DNA of 64,000 nt from contig NZ_CP012573.1 in the NCBI RefSeq assembly GCF_001280205.1, forward strand, positions 1,550,001 to 1,614,000. The letters run 5' to 3'. This document shows, piece by piece, positions 9,341-18,429 of the stretch. Below the pieces are notes generated by a model. The model did no database searches, was not told the origin of the DNA, and worked only from the letters and a program-made list of their open reading frames with translations. Position 1 is the stretch's first letter. Each line of letters begins with the position of its first letter. This DNA is from Clavibacter capsici (lineage in GTDB: Bacteria; Actinomycetota; Actinomycetes; Actinomycetales; Microbacteriaceae). The translations under genes were made by a program, and so were the position numbers.

Positions 9341-11899
9341 TTGGCACACGAGACACCCGACACCCCCGGCGAGACCTACGACTTCCGCGCCATCGAGGCC
9401 GAGTGGTCCGAGGTGTGGGAGCGCGAGCAGCCCTTCCGCACGCCGGACGCGAGCGACACGCGCCCGCGCAAGTACATCCTCGACATGTTCCCGTACCCCT
9501 CGGGCGACCTGCACATGGGCCACGCGGAGGCGTTCGCGCTCGGCGACGCGGTCGCGCGCTACTGGCGCCAGCAGGGCTTCAACGTCCTCCACCCCATCGG
9601 CTGGGACTCCTTCGGCCTCCCCGCGGAGAACGCCGCCATCAAGCGCGGCGTCGACCCCCGCGAGTGGACCTACGCGAACATCGACACGCAGAAGCAGTCG
9701 ATGAAGCGCTACGGCCTGTCCTTCGACTGGGAGCGCGAGCTGCACACGAGCGACCCCGAGTACTACACGTGGAACCAGTGGCTGTTCCTCAAGATGCACG
9801 AGAAGGGCCTGGCCTACCGGAAGGACAGCTGGGTCAACTGGGATCCGGTGGACCAGACCGTGCTCGCGAACGAGCAGGTCCTGCCCGACGGCACGTCCGA
9901 CCGCTCCGGCGCCGTCGTCGTCAAGAAGAAGCTCACGCAGTGGTACCTGCGCATCACCGACTACGCCGACCGCCTCGTCGACGACCTCAACCAGCTCGAG
10001 GGCAAGTGGCCGTCCAAGGTGCTGAACATGCAGCGCAACTGGATCGGCCGCTCCGTGGGCGCCGAGGTCGACTTCGTGGTCGAGGGCCGCGACGAGCCCG
10101 TCACCGTCTTCACCACCCGTCCCGACACGCTGCACGGCGCCACCTTCATGGTGGTCGCGCCCGACAGCGACCTCGCGGCCGAGCTCGTCGAGGGCGCGTC
10201 CGACGAGGTGCGCGAGCAGTTCCGCGGCTACCTCGAGCGCACCCAGCGCCTCAACGAGATCGAGCGCTCCACGACCGACCGCCCGAAGACCGGCATCCCG
10301 CTCGGCCGCACGGCCGTCAACCCGGTCAACGGCGAGCGGATCCCGATCTGGGCCGCCGACTACGTGCTCGCCGACTACGGGACGGGCGCGGTCATGGCCG
10401 TCCCCGCGCACGACCAGCGCGACCTCGACTTCGCGCGCGCCTTCGACCTGCCCGTGCGCGTCGTGGTCGACACCACGCAGCCCGTCACGGGCGCCATCCG
10501 CATCATCCCCGAGGACGGCGAGCTGCCCGACCTGGAGGAGGTGCTGCCCGGTCGCACGGGCGTCGCGCTCCCCGGCGAGGGCCGCCTCATCAACTCCGGC
10601 TCGCTGAACGGCCTCAGCAAGCAGCCCGCGATCAAGCGCGTCATCGAGCAGCTCGAGGCGGAGGGGCGTGGCCGGGCGGCCAAGAACTACCGCCTGCGCG
10701 ACTGGCTCATCTCCCGCCAGCGCTTCTGGGGCACGCCCATCCCCATCGTCTACGACGAGCAGGGCACCGAGATCCGCGTGCCCGAGGACCAGCTCCCCGT
10801 GCGCCTGCCCGACACCGAGGGCCTCGACCTCACGCCCAAGGGCAAGTCCCCGCTCGCGGCCGCCACGGAGTGGGCCAACGTGCCGAGCCCCGTCGACGGC
10901 AGCCCGGCCGTGCGCGACCCGGACACCATGGACACGTTCATGGACAGCTCCTGGTACTGGCTGCGCTTCCTGTCGCCGAACGACGCCACGAAGGCGTTCG
11001 ACCCGGCGGACGCCGACCGCTGGGCTCCCGTCGACCAGTACGTGGGCGGCGTCGAGCACGCGATCCTGCACCTGCTGTACTCGCGCTTCATCACCAAGGT
11101 GCTCTTCGACCTCGGCTACGTCACCTTCACCGAGCCGTTCAGCGCGCTGCTGAACCAGGGCATGGTGCTCTCCGGCGGCAGCAAGATGTCGAAGAGCAAG
11201 GGCGGCGTCGACCTCGGCTCCGAGATCGACCGCCACGGCGTCGACGCCATCCGTCTGACCATGGCGTTCGCCGGTCCGCCCGAGGACGACATCGACTGGG
11301 AGGACGTCTCCCCGTCCGGATCGGCCAAGTTCCTGGCCCGCGCCTGGCGGCTCACGGGCGACATCACCAGCGCGCCCGAGATCGACTGGAAGACGGGGGA
11401 CGAGGCGCTCCGCCGCGTCACGCACCGGTTCCTCGCCGAGACCCCGGGCATGCTCGAGGCGTTCAAGTTCAACGTCGTCATCGCGCGCACCATGGAGCTC
11501 GTCAACGCCATCCGGAAGACCATCGACCAGGGCGCCGGCGGCGGCGACGCCGCCGTGCGCGAGGCCACGGAGGTCGTCGCGGTGGCGCTCAGCCTGTTCG
11601 CGCCGTACACGGCCGAGGACATGTGGAAGCGCCTCGGCCGCGAGGGCTCGGTCGCGTTCGCCGGCTGGCGCAAGGCCGACCGGAACCTGCTCGTGGTGAC
11701 CACGGTCACGGCGGTCGTGCAGGTCGACGGCAAGGTGCGCGACAAGCTCGAGGTCGACGCCCGCATCGGCGCCGACGAGCTCGAGGCCCTGGCGCGCGAG
11801 ACGCCGGGAGCGAAGCGCTCCACGGCGGGCCGCACCATCGACAAGGTCATCGTGCGCGCGCCGAAGATCGTGAGCATCACCACCACGCCCGCCGCGTAG
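9341..11899 (+). CDS. leuS: Leucyl-tRNA synthetase
   Basis: Class I aminoacyl-tRNA synthetase that charges tRNA-Leu in the cytoplasm. The 852-residue length is normal for bacterial LeuRS. The HIGH-type motif is DLHMGHAEA near residue 56. A CP1 editing domain follows (about 225-420; includes [12 protein letters not shown] and a [15 protein letters not shown] segment). The KMSKS loop is SKMSKSKGG near 614, followed by the anticodon-binding domain and a C-terminal domain ending near 852. The start is TTG at 9341, just before [15 protein letters not shown]; an upstream frame in another phase is not coding. It stands alone between pabB and comEA. Confidence 0.97.
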   Translation: MAHETPDTPGETYDFRAIEAEWSEVWEREQPFRTPDASDTRPRKYILDMFPYPSGDLHMGHAEAFALGDAVARYWRQQGFNVLHPIGWDSFGLPAENAAIKRGVDPREWTYANIDTQKQSMKRYGLSFDWERELHTSDPEYYTWNQWLFLKMHEKGLAYRKDSWVNWDPVDQTVLANEQVLPDGTSDRSGAVVVKKKLTQWYLRITDYADRLVDDLNQLEGKWPSKVLNMQRNWIGRSVGAEVDFVVEGRDEPVTVFTTRPDTLHGATFMVVAPDSDLAAELVEGASDEVREQFRGYLERTQRLNEIERSTTDRPKTGIPLGRTAVNPVNGERIPIWAADYVLADYGTGAVMAVPAHDQRDLDFARAFDLPVRVVVDTTQPVTGAIRIIPEDGELPDLEEVLPGRTGVALPGEGRLINSGSLNGLSKQPAIKRVIEQLEAEGRGRAAKNYRLRDWLISRQRFWGTPIPIVYDEQGTEIRVPEDQLPVRLPDTEGLDLTPKGKSPLAAATEWANVPSPVDGSPAVRDPDTMDTFMDSSWYWLRFLSPNDATKAFDPADADRWAPVDQYVGGVEHAILHLLYSRFITKVLFDLGYVTFTEPFSALLNQGMVLSGGSKMSKSKGGVDLGSEIDRHGVDAIRLTMAFAGPPEDDIDWEDVSPSGSAKFLARAWRLTGDITSAPEIDWKTGDEALRRVTHRFLAETPGMLEAFKFNVVIARTMELVNAIRKTIDQGAGGGDAAVREATEVVAVALSLFAPYTAEDMWKRLGREGSVAFAGWRKADRNLLVVTTVTAVVQVDGKVRDKLEVDARIGADELEALARETPGAKRSTAGRTIDKVIVRAPKIVSITTTPAA

Positions 11900-11930
11900 C
11901 GAGCGGCTCGCGCCACGGCGCGCGGAGACG

Positions 11931-11956
11931 AGGGCGGTCCGGTGACGGGCCGCCCT
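11931..11956 (+). terminator. Hairpin downstream of leuS
   Basis: AGGGCGGTCC (11931-11940) pairs with GGGCCGCCCT (11947-11956) with one G-U pair across a six-base loop, 32 bases after the leuS stop. No T-run. Plausible terminator of the G+C-rich kind. Confidence 0.5.
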
Positions 11957-12032
11957 CGCTCCATCCCAGGGGCTCATCGCGTCGGGGATCCCCAGACCGC
12001 GGCCCTCGGGTCCCCGGGCGCGATGCAGGACC

Positions 12033-12038
12033 TACCGT
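12033..12038 (+). promoter_or_regulatory. -10 element of comEA, leaderless type
   Basis: TACCGT, followed by six bases and then the comEA ATG at 12045. There is no ribosome-binding site, as expected for a leaderless transcript. Confidence 0.55.
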
Positions 12039-12044
12039 GCGGGC

Positions 12045-13163
12045 ATGCGTCCCCTCCGCCGATCCCGCAGCCGACCCGTCGACGTCGAGTCGGATGCTCG
12101 GGGACGGGGGCCATGGCCCTCTGCCGATCCCGTCGACCTGCGGGGCGGATCGCCCGGCGGCGACGGCTCGGGCGCGCGCTCCGAGGATGCGCACCCCGGG
12201 CGTGAACGCGAGGGTCGCCCCGCGGACGACGATTTCTCGCCCGAGGATCTGTTCCCGCCCGACGACGCGTTCCCGTTCCCGTTCCCGTTCCCGGAGGGCG
12301 TCGACGTCGGACTGCAGGCGTCCGGGTCCGCGACGGCCGCGGAGCCCGCCCGCGCGTCGGCCGTGTCCCCGGGAGCACCGCTGCCCGGGCAGCGCATGCG
12401 CGTGCGCCTGCGCGTCGGCATCGGGGCGGCGGCGGCGCTGGTGGGCGCGGCGCTGGTCATCACGATCCTCGTGACCGCGTTCCAGGGCGCCCAGGGCGGC
12501 ACGACGACGGCGTCGTCCGGCGCGGGGTCGACGTCCGCCGAGCATCGTGCCCCGGGATCATCGGGCCGGGGAGCCCGCGCGTCGGAGGACGACGACGCTG
12601 CGGCCGGCGCGTCGGCCGGATCGCCCGGGGAGGGCGCCGGAGCCGATCCCGGCGCGGTGGGCTCGGAGGCCGCGGGCGCGGGAGACGCGGATGCGGACGA
12701 CCCGCCCGGCACCGGATCGACGACCCCCATCTACGTGCACGTCGTCGGTGCCGTCGTGTCGCCGGGGCTGTTCCCGCTCGCGCCGGGCAGCCGCGTCGTC
12801 GACGCCGTCGCGGCCGCGCACGGCTTCGCGGACGGCGCGGACCCTTCCGGAGTGAACCTCGCGCGCGTGCTGACCGACGGCGAGCAGCTCGTGGTCCCGC
12901 GGCAGGGGGAGACGGCTGCGCCCGCCGCACCGGGCGCGACCGGAGCGTCCGCGGCCGGGGCGAGCCCCTCGACCCCGGTGGACCTGAACACGGCGACCGC
13001 CGAGCAGCTCGAGACGCTCCCGCGCGTCGGCCCGTCGCTCGCGGCGCGCATCATCGCGTGGCGGTCCGCACACGGGAGGTTCACGCGGGTCGCCGACCTC
13101 GGCCGGGTGCCCGGCATCGGCGACCGCACGCTGGCCTCGCTCACGCCCCTGGTCCGCGTATGA
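12045..13163 (+). CDS. comEA: ComEA-family helix-hairpin-helix DNA-binding protein
   Basis: Membrane-anchored DNA receptor of the competence type. The 372-residue protein starts with a long disordered cytoplasmic region of about 125 residues containing a (Phe-Pro)4 run. One membrane segment follows near 127-148, then an Asp/Gly/Ala-rich linker. A SLBB domain lies around 229-285 (IYVHVVGAVVSPGLFPLAPG) and a C-terminal helix-hairpin-helix pair at about 309-372 (VDLNTATAEQLETLPRVGPS and RVPGIGDRTLASL). The stop overlaps the comEC start as ATGA at 13160-13163. The ATG is placed by the -10 hexamer six bases upstream. Natural competence in these bacteria is not established, so DNA uptake is inferred from the family. 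Confidence 0.9.
   Translation: MRPLRRSRSRPVDVESDARGRGPWPSADPVDLRGGSPGGDGSGARSEDAHPGREREGRPADDDFSPEDLFPPDDAFPFPFPFPEGVDVGLQASGSATAAEPARASAVSPGAPLPGQRMRVRLRVGIGAAAALVGAALVITILVTAFQGAQGGTTTASSGAGSTSAEHRAPGSSGRGARASEDDDAAAGASAGSPGEGAGADPGAVGSEAAGAGDADADDPPGTGSTTPIYVHVVGAVVSPGLFPLAPGSRVVDAVAAAHGFADGADPSGVNLARVLTDGEQLVVPRQGETAAPAAPGATGASAAGASPSTPVDLNTATAEQLETLPRVGPSLAARIIAWRSAHGRFTRVADLGRVPGIGDRTLASLTPLVRV
12270..12293 (+). repeat. Hexanucleotide repeat in comEA, (TTCCCG)4
   Basis: Four perfect copies of TTCCCG encode Phe-Pro four times in the disordered N-terminal part of ComEA, near residues 76-83. Because the unit is a multiple of three, copy-number change would keep the frame. Confidence 0.85.
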
Positions 13164-14994
13164 GCCCGCCGGCGCGGAGCGGTCGCGGAGGTCGGGCCGG
13201 GGGAGGCGCGCGGGGGCGTCGCGCACCGACGTTCCTCCGTCGAGGCGCGTCCGGGCAGGTCGACCTCCGGCTCGCGATCCCCGCCGCCGTCGGATGGGCC
13301 TCCACCGCGATCGCCGTCGGCGTGCGCGGAGCGGCCGCGATGCTGGCGGTCGCGTCCGCCTCGGTGGCCGTCGTGGCGGTCCTCGCGGCCCTCGGCACCG
13401 CGCGCCGCATGCGGTCGATCCGCTTCGACCCCACGGCCGCGCGTCTCGGCCCCGCCGCGCGTCTCGGCCCCGCCGCGCGTCTCGGCCCCGCCTCGCGTCT
13501 CGGCCCCGCCTCGCGTCTCGGCCCCGCGTGCATCCGCGTCGCTGCCGTCGTCGCGGTGACCGCCGGGGTCTCCGCGCTGCTCCTGGGCGCGGCCGCGGCA
13601 CGCGAACCGCTCCGTCACCCCGCCGCGCTCGATGCGGCGGCCGCGGCCGACGGGATGGTCGTCGCCGACATCGTGCTCGACGAGCCACCGGCACCGGTGG
13701 CCTCCCATCCCGGCGGCGGATCGGGCTCCGCCGGGTCACGCGTGCGACTGGTCGGCCGGCTCCTGGCGCTGCACGTCGGGCAGGGGCCGCACGGGCGGGC
13801 GACGGACGGCACGGTCGTCCTCCGCGCGCCCGTGCCCGTCGTCGTCTTCGCGAGCCGACCGGGCGCCGACCGGAGCGGACCCGGGGGCGGGCACCTCGGC
13901 GTCGGGACCGTCGTGCGGTCGAGCGCGGCCGTCCGCCCCGCGGATCCGGCCGACCGCGCGGCGTACCTGCTCCTCGCCCGCGGCGCGCTGGAGCAGACGG
14001 CACCTCCGGCGGGACCGCTCGCCGCCGCGGACGGGCTGCGCGCGGGTCTCTCGCACGCCGCGACCGCGCTCCCCGGTCCCGGCGCGGAGCTGCTCCCCGG
14101 ACTCGCGATCGGTGACGTGTCGGCCGTGGCGCCCGACCTCGCCCAGACCATGAAGGACAGCTCGCTCACGCACCTCACCGCCGTGTCCGGCGCGAACTGC
14201 GCGGTCATCGTGGGCCTCGTCCTCGCGCTGTCCGCCGCGATCGGCCTGCGGCGCCCCGGACGCGCGGTCGCGGCCCTCGCCGCCCTGGGAGCCTTCGTCG
14301 TGCTGGTGACCCCGCAGCCCAGCGTGCGCCGCGCCGCGGTCATGGCCGCCGTGCTCATCGGCTCCACCGCGAGCGGCCGGCCGGCCCGCGGGCTCCCCGC
14401 CCTGTCGCTCGCCGTGGTCGTCCTGCTGGCGGACGATCCCTGGCTCGCCCGCGACCTCGGGTTCGCGCTGAGCGTGCTCGCCACGGCGGGGCTCCTGGTC
14501 CTCGCGCCGCCGCTCGCCGAACGGCTGTCGCGGCGCATGCCGGGGCCGGTGGCCGACGCGCTGGCCGTCCCCGTCGCCGCGCAGGTCGCGTGCCAGCCGG
14601 TGCTGCTCGTGCTGCAGCCCGGGCTGCCCGTCCACGGCGTGCTCGCCAACGTCCTGGCCGAGCCGGCAGCGGCACCCGCCACCATCGGCGGCCTCGCGGC
14701 GTGCGTCCTGCTGCCCCTCTGGCCGGCGGCGGGCGACCTCGCACTGCGACTCGCCTGGCTGCCCGCGTCGTGGATCGCCGCGGTCGCATCCGTCCTGTCC
14801 GGCCTCCCGTGGGGCCGCGTCCCGTGGCCGACGGGGCCAGGGGGAGTCGCCGCCCTCGTCGTGGCGACGGCGCTGGTCGTGGCGGTGGTGGCGCTCGCCG
14901 GAGGCCGCAGCCCGATCGGCGACCCGCCGCCGCCCCGGGCCCGCCGATGCCGGCGACGGACGCGGGGACGGCCGATGTCCCACCCGACGGCTAA
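13160..14994 (+). CDS. comEC: ComEC/Rec2 family DNA-uptake channel protein, apparent 3' single-base loss
   Basis: Polytopic membrane protein predicted to pass single-stranded DNA across the membrane. ATG at 13160 overlaps the comEA stop. There are two N-terminal helices, a loop with five hexapeptide repeats (about 94-123), then an extracytoplasmic OB-like region. The competence domain begins near residue 310 with LLPGLAIGDVSAV and HLTAVSGANCAVI and continues through about eight helices to about 585. No C-terminal metallo-beta-lactamase domain is seen. The uninterrupted frame runs to 15427 and would overlap holA by 355 bases. After about 14935, however, its codon bias collapses and the frame one base back becomes coding-like and stops at 14994. 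I therefore end it at 14994 and infer one missing base in the C/G run at 14929-14945. Confidence 0.75.
13439..13528 (+). repeat. 18-bp tandem repeat in comEC, five copies
   Basis: Units start at 13439, 13457, 13475, 13493 and 13511. Copies 1-3 are identical and copies 4-5 start with T instead of G; the last base of copy 5 also differs. They encode Ala/Ser-Arg-Leu-Gly-Pro-Ala five times in a loop between the second and third predicted membrane helices. Confidence 0.95.
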
Positions 14995-14997
14995 CCT
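14992..14997 (+). promoter_or_regulatory. Probable -10 element of holA
   Basis: TAACCT overlapping the TAA that would end a frame-corrected comEC. It predicts a leader of about 70 bases for holA, which has its own GGAAGGA ribosome-binding site. This supports comEC ending before holA. Confidence 0.4.
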
Positions 14998-15072
14998 GGA
15001 TCCGCTCGCGGCACCCGACCGCAGCCCACCGCTCCCGCCCACCTCTCCCGCCCACCGCTCGGAAGGACCCGC

Positions 15073-16101
15073 ATGGCCGCCAGGACCTCCCGCAGCACCG
15101 CGGCCAAGGCGTCGGCCGCCATCCCGCAGCTCGCGTGGGACGCCGTGCGCCCCGCGCCCATCGTGCTGGTCTCCGGCACCGAGGCGCTCCTCGCCGACCG
15201 GGCCATGCGGCGCCTCCGCGACATCCTCACGGCCGAGGACCCGAGCATCGAGGTCTCCGACGTCGAGGCCGACTCGTACGCGCCCGGCGAGCTCATCACC
15301 CTCGCCAGCCCGTCGCTGTTCGCGGAGCCGCGGCTCATCCGCGTGGTCAACGTCGAGAAGTGCTCCGACCAGTTCCTGCTGGACGCGCTCGCCTACCTCG
15401 AGTCGCCGGCCGACGACACGTACGTGATCCTCCGGCACGCCGGGGGAGTGCGCGGCAAGAAGCTCCTCGACGCCGTGCGCGCCGGCACGGGCGGCGGCAT
15501 CGAGGTCGTCTGCGCGGAGCTGAAGAAGGACAGCGAGAAGCACGACTTCGCCGTCGCCGAGTTCCGGGCCGCGAAGCGCTCGATCACGCCGGGCGCCGTC
15601 CGGCAGCTCGTCGCCGCCTTCCAGGACGACGTCAGCGAGCTCGCCTCCGCCTGCCAGCAGCTCATCTCGGACACCGCGCACGACATCACCGAGGTCACGG
15701 TCGACCAGTACTACGGCGGGCGCGTCGAGATCAACGCGTTCGCCGTCGCCGACTCCGCCATCGCCGGCCGCAGCGGCGAGGCCCTCGTGCTGCTCCGCCA
15801 CGCGCTCACCTCGGGCGCCGACCCCGTGCCGCTCATCGCCGCGTTCGCCATGAAGATCCGCACGATGGCGAAGGTGTCGGGCGTCTCCGGCGCGTCGGGG
15901 CAGCTGGCGTCGAAGCTCGGCATGGCGCCGTGGCAGGTCGACCGGGCCCGGCGCGACCTCCAGCTCTGGGACGACGCAGGGCTCGGCCGGGCGATCGAGG
16001 CCCTCGCGGAGGCGGACGCGCAGGTCAAGGGCGGCGGCCGCGACGCGGTCTACTCGCTCGAGCGCATGGTCCGCACGGTCGCGTCCCGCGGCCGCGACTG
16101 A
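15073..16101 (+). CDS. holA: DNA polymerase III subunit delta
   Basis: Clamp-loader subunit that opens the beta sliding clamp during chromosome replication. The 342-residue protein shows the HolA layout: an N-terminal AAA+-like region (APIVLVSGTEALLADRAMRRL near 30), the conserved LITLASPSLFAEPRLIRVVN segment near 75-95, and a C-terminal collar domain with LLRHALTSGADPVPLIAAFAMKIR-like sequence around 235-260. The ATG at 15073 follows GGAAGGA by six bases. The comEA-comEC-holA-rpsT order is common in Gram-positive bacteria. A strong hairpin lies 46 bases after the stop. Confidence 0.94.
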   Translation: MAARTSRSTAAKASAAIPQLAWDAVRPAPIVLVSGTEALLADRAMRRLRDILTAEDPSIEVSDVEADSYAPGELITLASPSLFAEPRLIRVVNVEKCSDQFLLDALAYLESPADDTYVILRHAGGVRGKKLLDAVRAGTGGGIEVVCAELKKDSEKHDFAVAEFRAAKRSITPGAVRQLVAAFQDDVSELASACQQLISDTAHDITEVTVDQYYGGRVEINAFAVADSAIAGRSGEALVLLRHALTSGADPVPLIAAFAMKIRTMAKVSGVSGASGQLASKLGMAPWQVDRARRDLQLWDDAGLGRAIEALAEADAQVKGGGRDAVYSLERMVRTVASRGRD

Positions 16102-16146
16102 CCACGACCGCCCGGTCCGCGCACGCGCCCCGGCGCCGGACATGAC

Positions 16147-16177
16147 GAAGGGCCCCGCGCAGCGCGCGGGGCCCTTC
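16147..16177. terminator. Bidirectional terminator between holA and rpsT
   Basis: Perfect 14-bp stem: GAAGGGCCCCGCGC (16147-16160) and its complement at 16164-16177, with a three-base loop. It lies between two convergent genes and can serve both. Confidence 0.85.
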
Positions 16178-16194
16178 GATCACACCAGGGGAGA

Positions 16195-16458
16195 TCAGCC
16201 GATCTTGGCGACCTGCTTGGCGATCGCGCCCTTGCGGTTCGCGGCCTGGTTCTTGTGGATGACGCCCTTGCTCGCGGCCTTGTCGAGCTTCTTGCCGGCG
16301 AGGTTGACGGCCTTGACGGCCGCGTCCTTGTCGCCCGCGGTGATGGCGGTCTTGACGGAGCGGATGGCCGTCTTCAGCTCGCTCTTGACGGCCTTGTTGC
16401 GCTCCTGGGCCTTCTTGTTGGTGCCGATGCGCTTGATCTGCGACTTGATGTTTGCCAC
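16195..16458 (-). CDS. rpsT: 30S ribosomal protein S20
   Basis: Small-subunit primary binding protein that contacts 16S rRNA helices at the base of the 30S body. It has 87 residues, normal for S20. It begins [20 protein letters not shown], is rich in Lys/Ala, and predicts the usual three-helix bundle. GTG start at 16458 with GGAAG upstream. It is convergent with holA and shares its terminator. Confidence 0.97.
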   Translation of the reverse strand: MANIKSQIKRIGTNKKAQERNKAVKSELKTAIRSVKTAITAGDKDAAVKAVNLAGKKLDKAASKGVIHKNQAANRKGAIAKQVAKIG

Positions 16459-16593
16459 GTGTTATGTCTTCCGTTCGAGTTTTCGTCGTATGAGTTGCCG
16501 CTCAGCGAGAGAGGGCGCCTGCGGCGATACCGCGTGATCGGGGAGGATCACACGCAAGCCAACAGGCGACGATACCAGGTCCGGGCCGGGAAA

Positions 16594-17112
16594 TCAGGCC
16601 GTGGTGCCCCGCGCGTCGCGGTCGTGGTGCGGCGCCTCCTCGCCGGGACGCACGAAGCGCGTCTCCGGCTCGTCGTCGAGGGCGTTCCGGATCCGCTGGC
16701 GGAGGTCGGCGCCCATCTCGGGCAGCGCGTCGACGGGCCACCACGCTACCTCGAGCGACTCGTCGTCGTTCACGCGCGCCTCACCCGAGACGTAGCGGCA
16801 GCGGAAGGTCAGGTCGAGGTAGCTCGCGCGGTCGCCGTTCGGGTACGTGATCTCGCCCGTGGTGCCGACGGCGACCAGGCGCTCGACCTCGACGATCACG
16901 CCGGTCTCCTCCTCGGCCTCGCGCCACGCGCCGACGGCCGGCTCCTCGCCGGGCTCGAGGATCCCCGAGACGGGCGCCCAGCCGCCGGTGTCGCCGCGCC
17001 GCACGAGGAGGACGCGCGGGCCGTCGAGGATCACCGCGGTCACGCCCGAAAGCCAGAGGGGAGCGGTGCCGACCCGCTCGCGGAGGGAGACGATGAAGTC
17101 GGGGATGCCCAT
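16594..17112 (-). CDS. Nudix hydrolase
   Basis: Predicted pyrophosphohydrolase of nucleoside diphosphates linked to another moiety. The 172-residue protein carries a complete Nudix box at residues 50-72: Gly50, Glu56, Arg64-Glu65, Glu68-Glu69 and Gly71 are all in register. The substrate cannot be told; the layout resembles MutT/ADP-ribose-type NUDIX proteins that are common in Actinobacteria. The ATG at 17112 is six bases after a TAGGCT hexamer on the same strand, so leaderless expression is likely. It diverges from the amidohydrolase gene with only 54 bases between the starts. Confidence 0.88.
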   Translation of the reverse strand: MGIPDFIVSLRERVGTAPLWLSGVTAVILDGPRVLLVRRGDTGGWAPVSGILEPGEEPAVGAWREAEEETGVIVEVERLVAVGTTGEITYPNGDRASYLDLTFRCRYVSGEARVNDDESLEVAWWPVDALPEMGADLRQRIRNALDDEPETRFVRPGEEAPHHDRDARGTTA

Positions 17113-17118
17113 GCCGCG

Positions 17119-17124
17119 AGCCTA
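17119..17124 (-). promoter_or_regulatory. -10 element of the Nudix gene, leaderless type
   Basis: TAGGCT on the minus strand with a six-base gap to the ATG at 17112. It is identical to the hexamer serving the divergent amidohydrolase gene. Confidence 0.55.
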
Positions 17125-17154
17125 CCGACGGCCGTCGACCGCGCCCCGCCGTCC

Positions 17155-17160
17155 TAGGCT
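17155..17160 (+). promoter_or_regulatory. -10 element of the amidohydrolase gene, leaderless type
   Basis: TAGGCT with a six-base gap to the ATG at 17167. Confidence 0.55.
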
Positions 17161-17166
17161 CGGACA

Positions 17167-18429
17167 ATGGCCCTCCCCGCAGATCCCACCGCCCCCGTCC
17201 GCGCCTCCGCCTCCTCCGTCACCGCCATCGTCGGCGGCCACGTCGTCCCCGTCGACGGCGCCCCGATCCCGGGCGGCACCGTCCTCCTCCGCGGCGGACT
17301 CGTCGCCGCGGTCGGACAGGCCGACGACGTCGAGGTCCCCGACGACGCGACCGTGATCGACGCCACGGGCCGCTGGGTGCTCCCCGGCTTCGTCGAGGCG
17401 CACGGCCACGTGGGCATCCACGAGGAGGCCAACGGCCCCGCGGGCAACGACACCAACGAGATGACCGACCCCGACATGAGCTCGGTGCGCGCGATCGACG
17501 CCATCGACATCGACGACGAGGGCTTCCGCGACGCGCTCAAGGGCGGCGTCACGACCATCGTCGTCAAGCCCGGCTCCGGCAACCCGATCGGCGGCCAGTC
17601 GGTCGCCATCAAGTCGTGGGGCGGCCGCACCATCGACGAGCAGCTCGTCAGCGACTCCGTCAGCGTCAAGAGCGCGCTGGGCGAGAACCCGAAGCGCGTC
17701 TACGGCGCCAAGGACCGCACGCCGTCGACCCGCCTGGGCGTCGCCATGGTGATCCGCCGGGCCTTCCGCGACGCGGAGGACTACCGCGCCGCCCGCGACC
17801 ACGCCGAGAAGGAGGGCAAGCCCTTCTCGCGCGACCTCGGCAAGGAGACGCTCGTGCGCGTCCTCGACGGCGAGCTCGCCTGGGACCAGCACACGCACCG
17901 CCACGACGACATCGCCACGGCCATCCGCCTGGCCGACGAGTTCGGCTACCGCCTCGTCGTCAACCACGGCACGGAGGGCGACAAGATCGCGGACGTGCTC
18001 GCCGAGCGCGGGATCCCCGTGATCTTCGGCCCGATGATCACGTCGCGCTCCAAGGTGGAGCTCCGCGACCGCGCCGTCGCCAACCTCGCCGCGCTGCACC
18101 GCGCGGGCGTCCTCGTCGCGATCACGACCGACGCGCCCGTGGTGCCCATCGACTTCCTGGTGCACCAGGCCTCCTTCGCCGTGAAGGACGGGCTGCCCGC
18201 CGACATCGCGCTGCGCGCCATCACGGCGAACCCCGCCGCGATCCTCCGGCTCGACCACCGCGTCGGCGCGCTCACGCCGGGCCTCGACGCCGACGTCGTG
18301 ATCTGGTCGGGCGACCCGCTCGACGTGCGGTCCCGCGCCGAGCACGTCATCATCGGCGGCAGCACGGTCTACACCTGGGCCGACGGCACGGGCACCACGG
18401 TCGAGCGCAGCACTCGCTTCGGCGCATGA
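17167..18429 (+). CDS. Amidohydrolase family protein (imidazolonepropionase-like)
   Basis: Metal-dependent hydrolase of the amidohydrolase superfamily, cytoplasmic. The 420-residue protein has an N-terminal beta-sandwich part (IVGGHVVPVDGAPIPGGTVL), then the HxH metal motif in FVEAHGHVGIHEE near residue 79. Later come a conserved VVNHGTEGDK segment near 262 and a TTDAPVVPID metal Asp near 320, and the usual C-terminal ITANPAAILRLDHRVGALTPGLDADVV segment. The substrate is not evident; proteins of this subgroup are often annotated imidazolonepropionase-like, but no hut genes are nearby. Its stop overlaps the following epimerase start (ATGA), so the two are translationally coupled. Confidence 0.88.
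   Translation: MALPADPTAPVRASASSVTAIVGGHVVPVDGAPIPGGTVLLRGGLVAAVGQADDVEVPDDATVIDATGRWVLPGFVEAHGHVGIHEEANGPAGNDTNEMTDPDMSSVRAIDAIDIDDEGFRDALKGGVTTIVVKPGSGNPIGGQSVAIKSWGGRTIDEQLVSDSVSVKSALGENPKRVYGAKDRTPSTRLGVAMVIRRAFRDAEDYRAARDHAEKEGKPFSRDLGKETLVRVLDGELAWDQHTHRHDDIATAIRLADEFGYRLVVNHGTEGDKIADVLAERGIPVIFGPMITSRSKVELRDRAVANLAALHRAGVLVAITTDAPVVPIDFLVHQASFAVKDGLPADIALRAITANPAAILRLDHRVGALTPGLDADVVIWSGDPLDVRSRAEHVIIGGSTVYTWADGTGTTVERSTRFGA

Noticed and set aside
9092-11977. 961-codon minus-strand open frame opposite leuS
   Set aside because: Shadow of leuS; composition dominated by Val, Gly, Asp, Glu and Arg, with no motif.
13439-13528. CRISPR-like array
   Set aside because: Units are contiguous 18-bp copies without spacers, in frame inside comEC; it is a protein-coding tandem repeat.
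14995-15427. C-terminal extension of comEC into holA
   Set aside because: Ser/Arg/Pro/Thr-rich translation with low GC3, typical of reading holA one frame off.
16142-16537. Plus-strand frame opposite rpsT
   Set aside because: It starts inside the terminator hairpin and covers the S20 gene antisense; the hydrophobic look is an artefact of reading the Lys/Ala codons in reverse.
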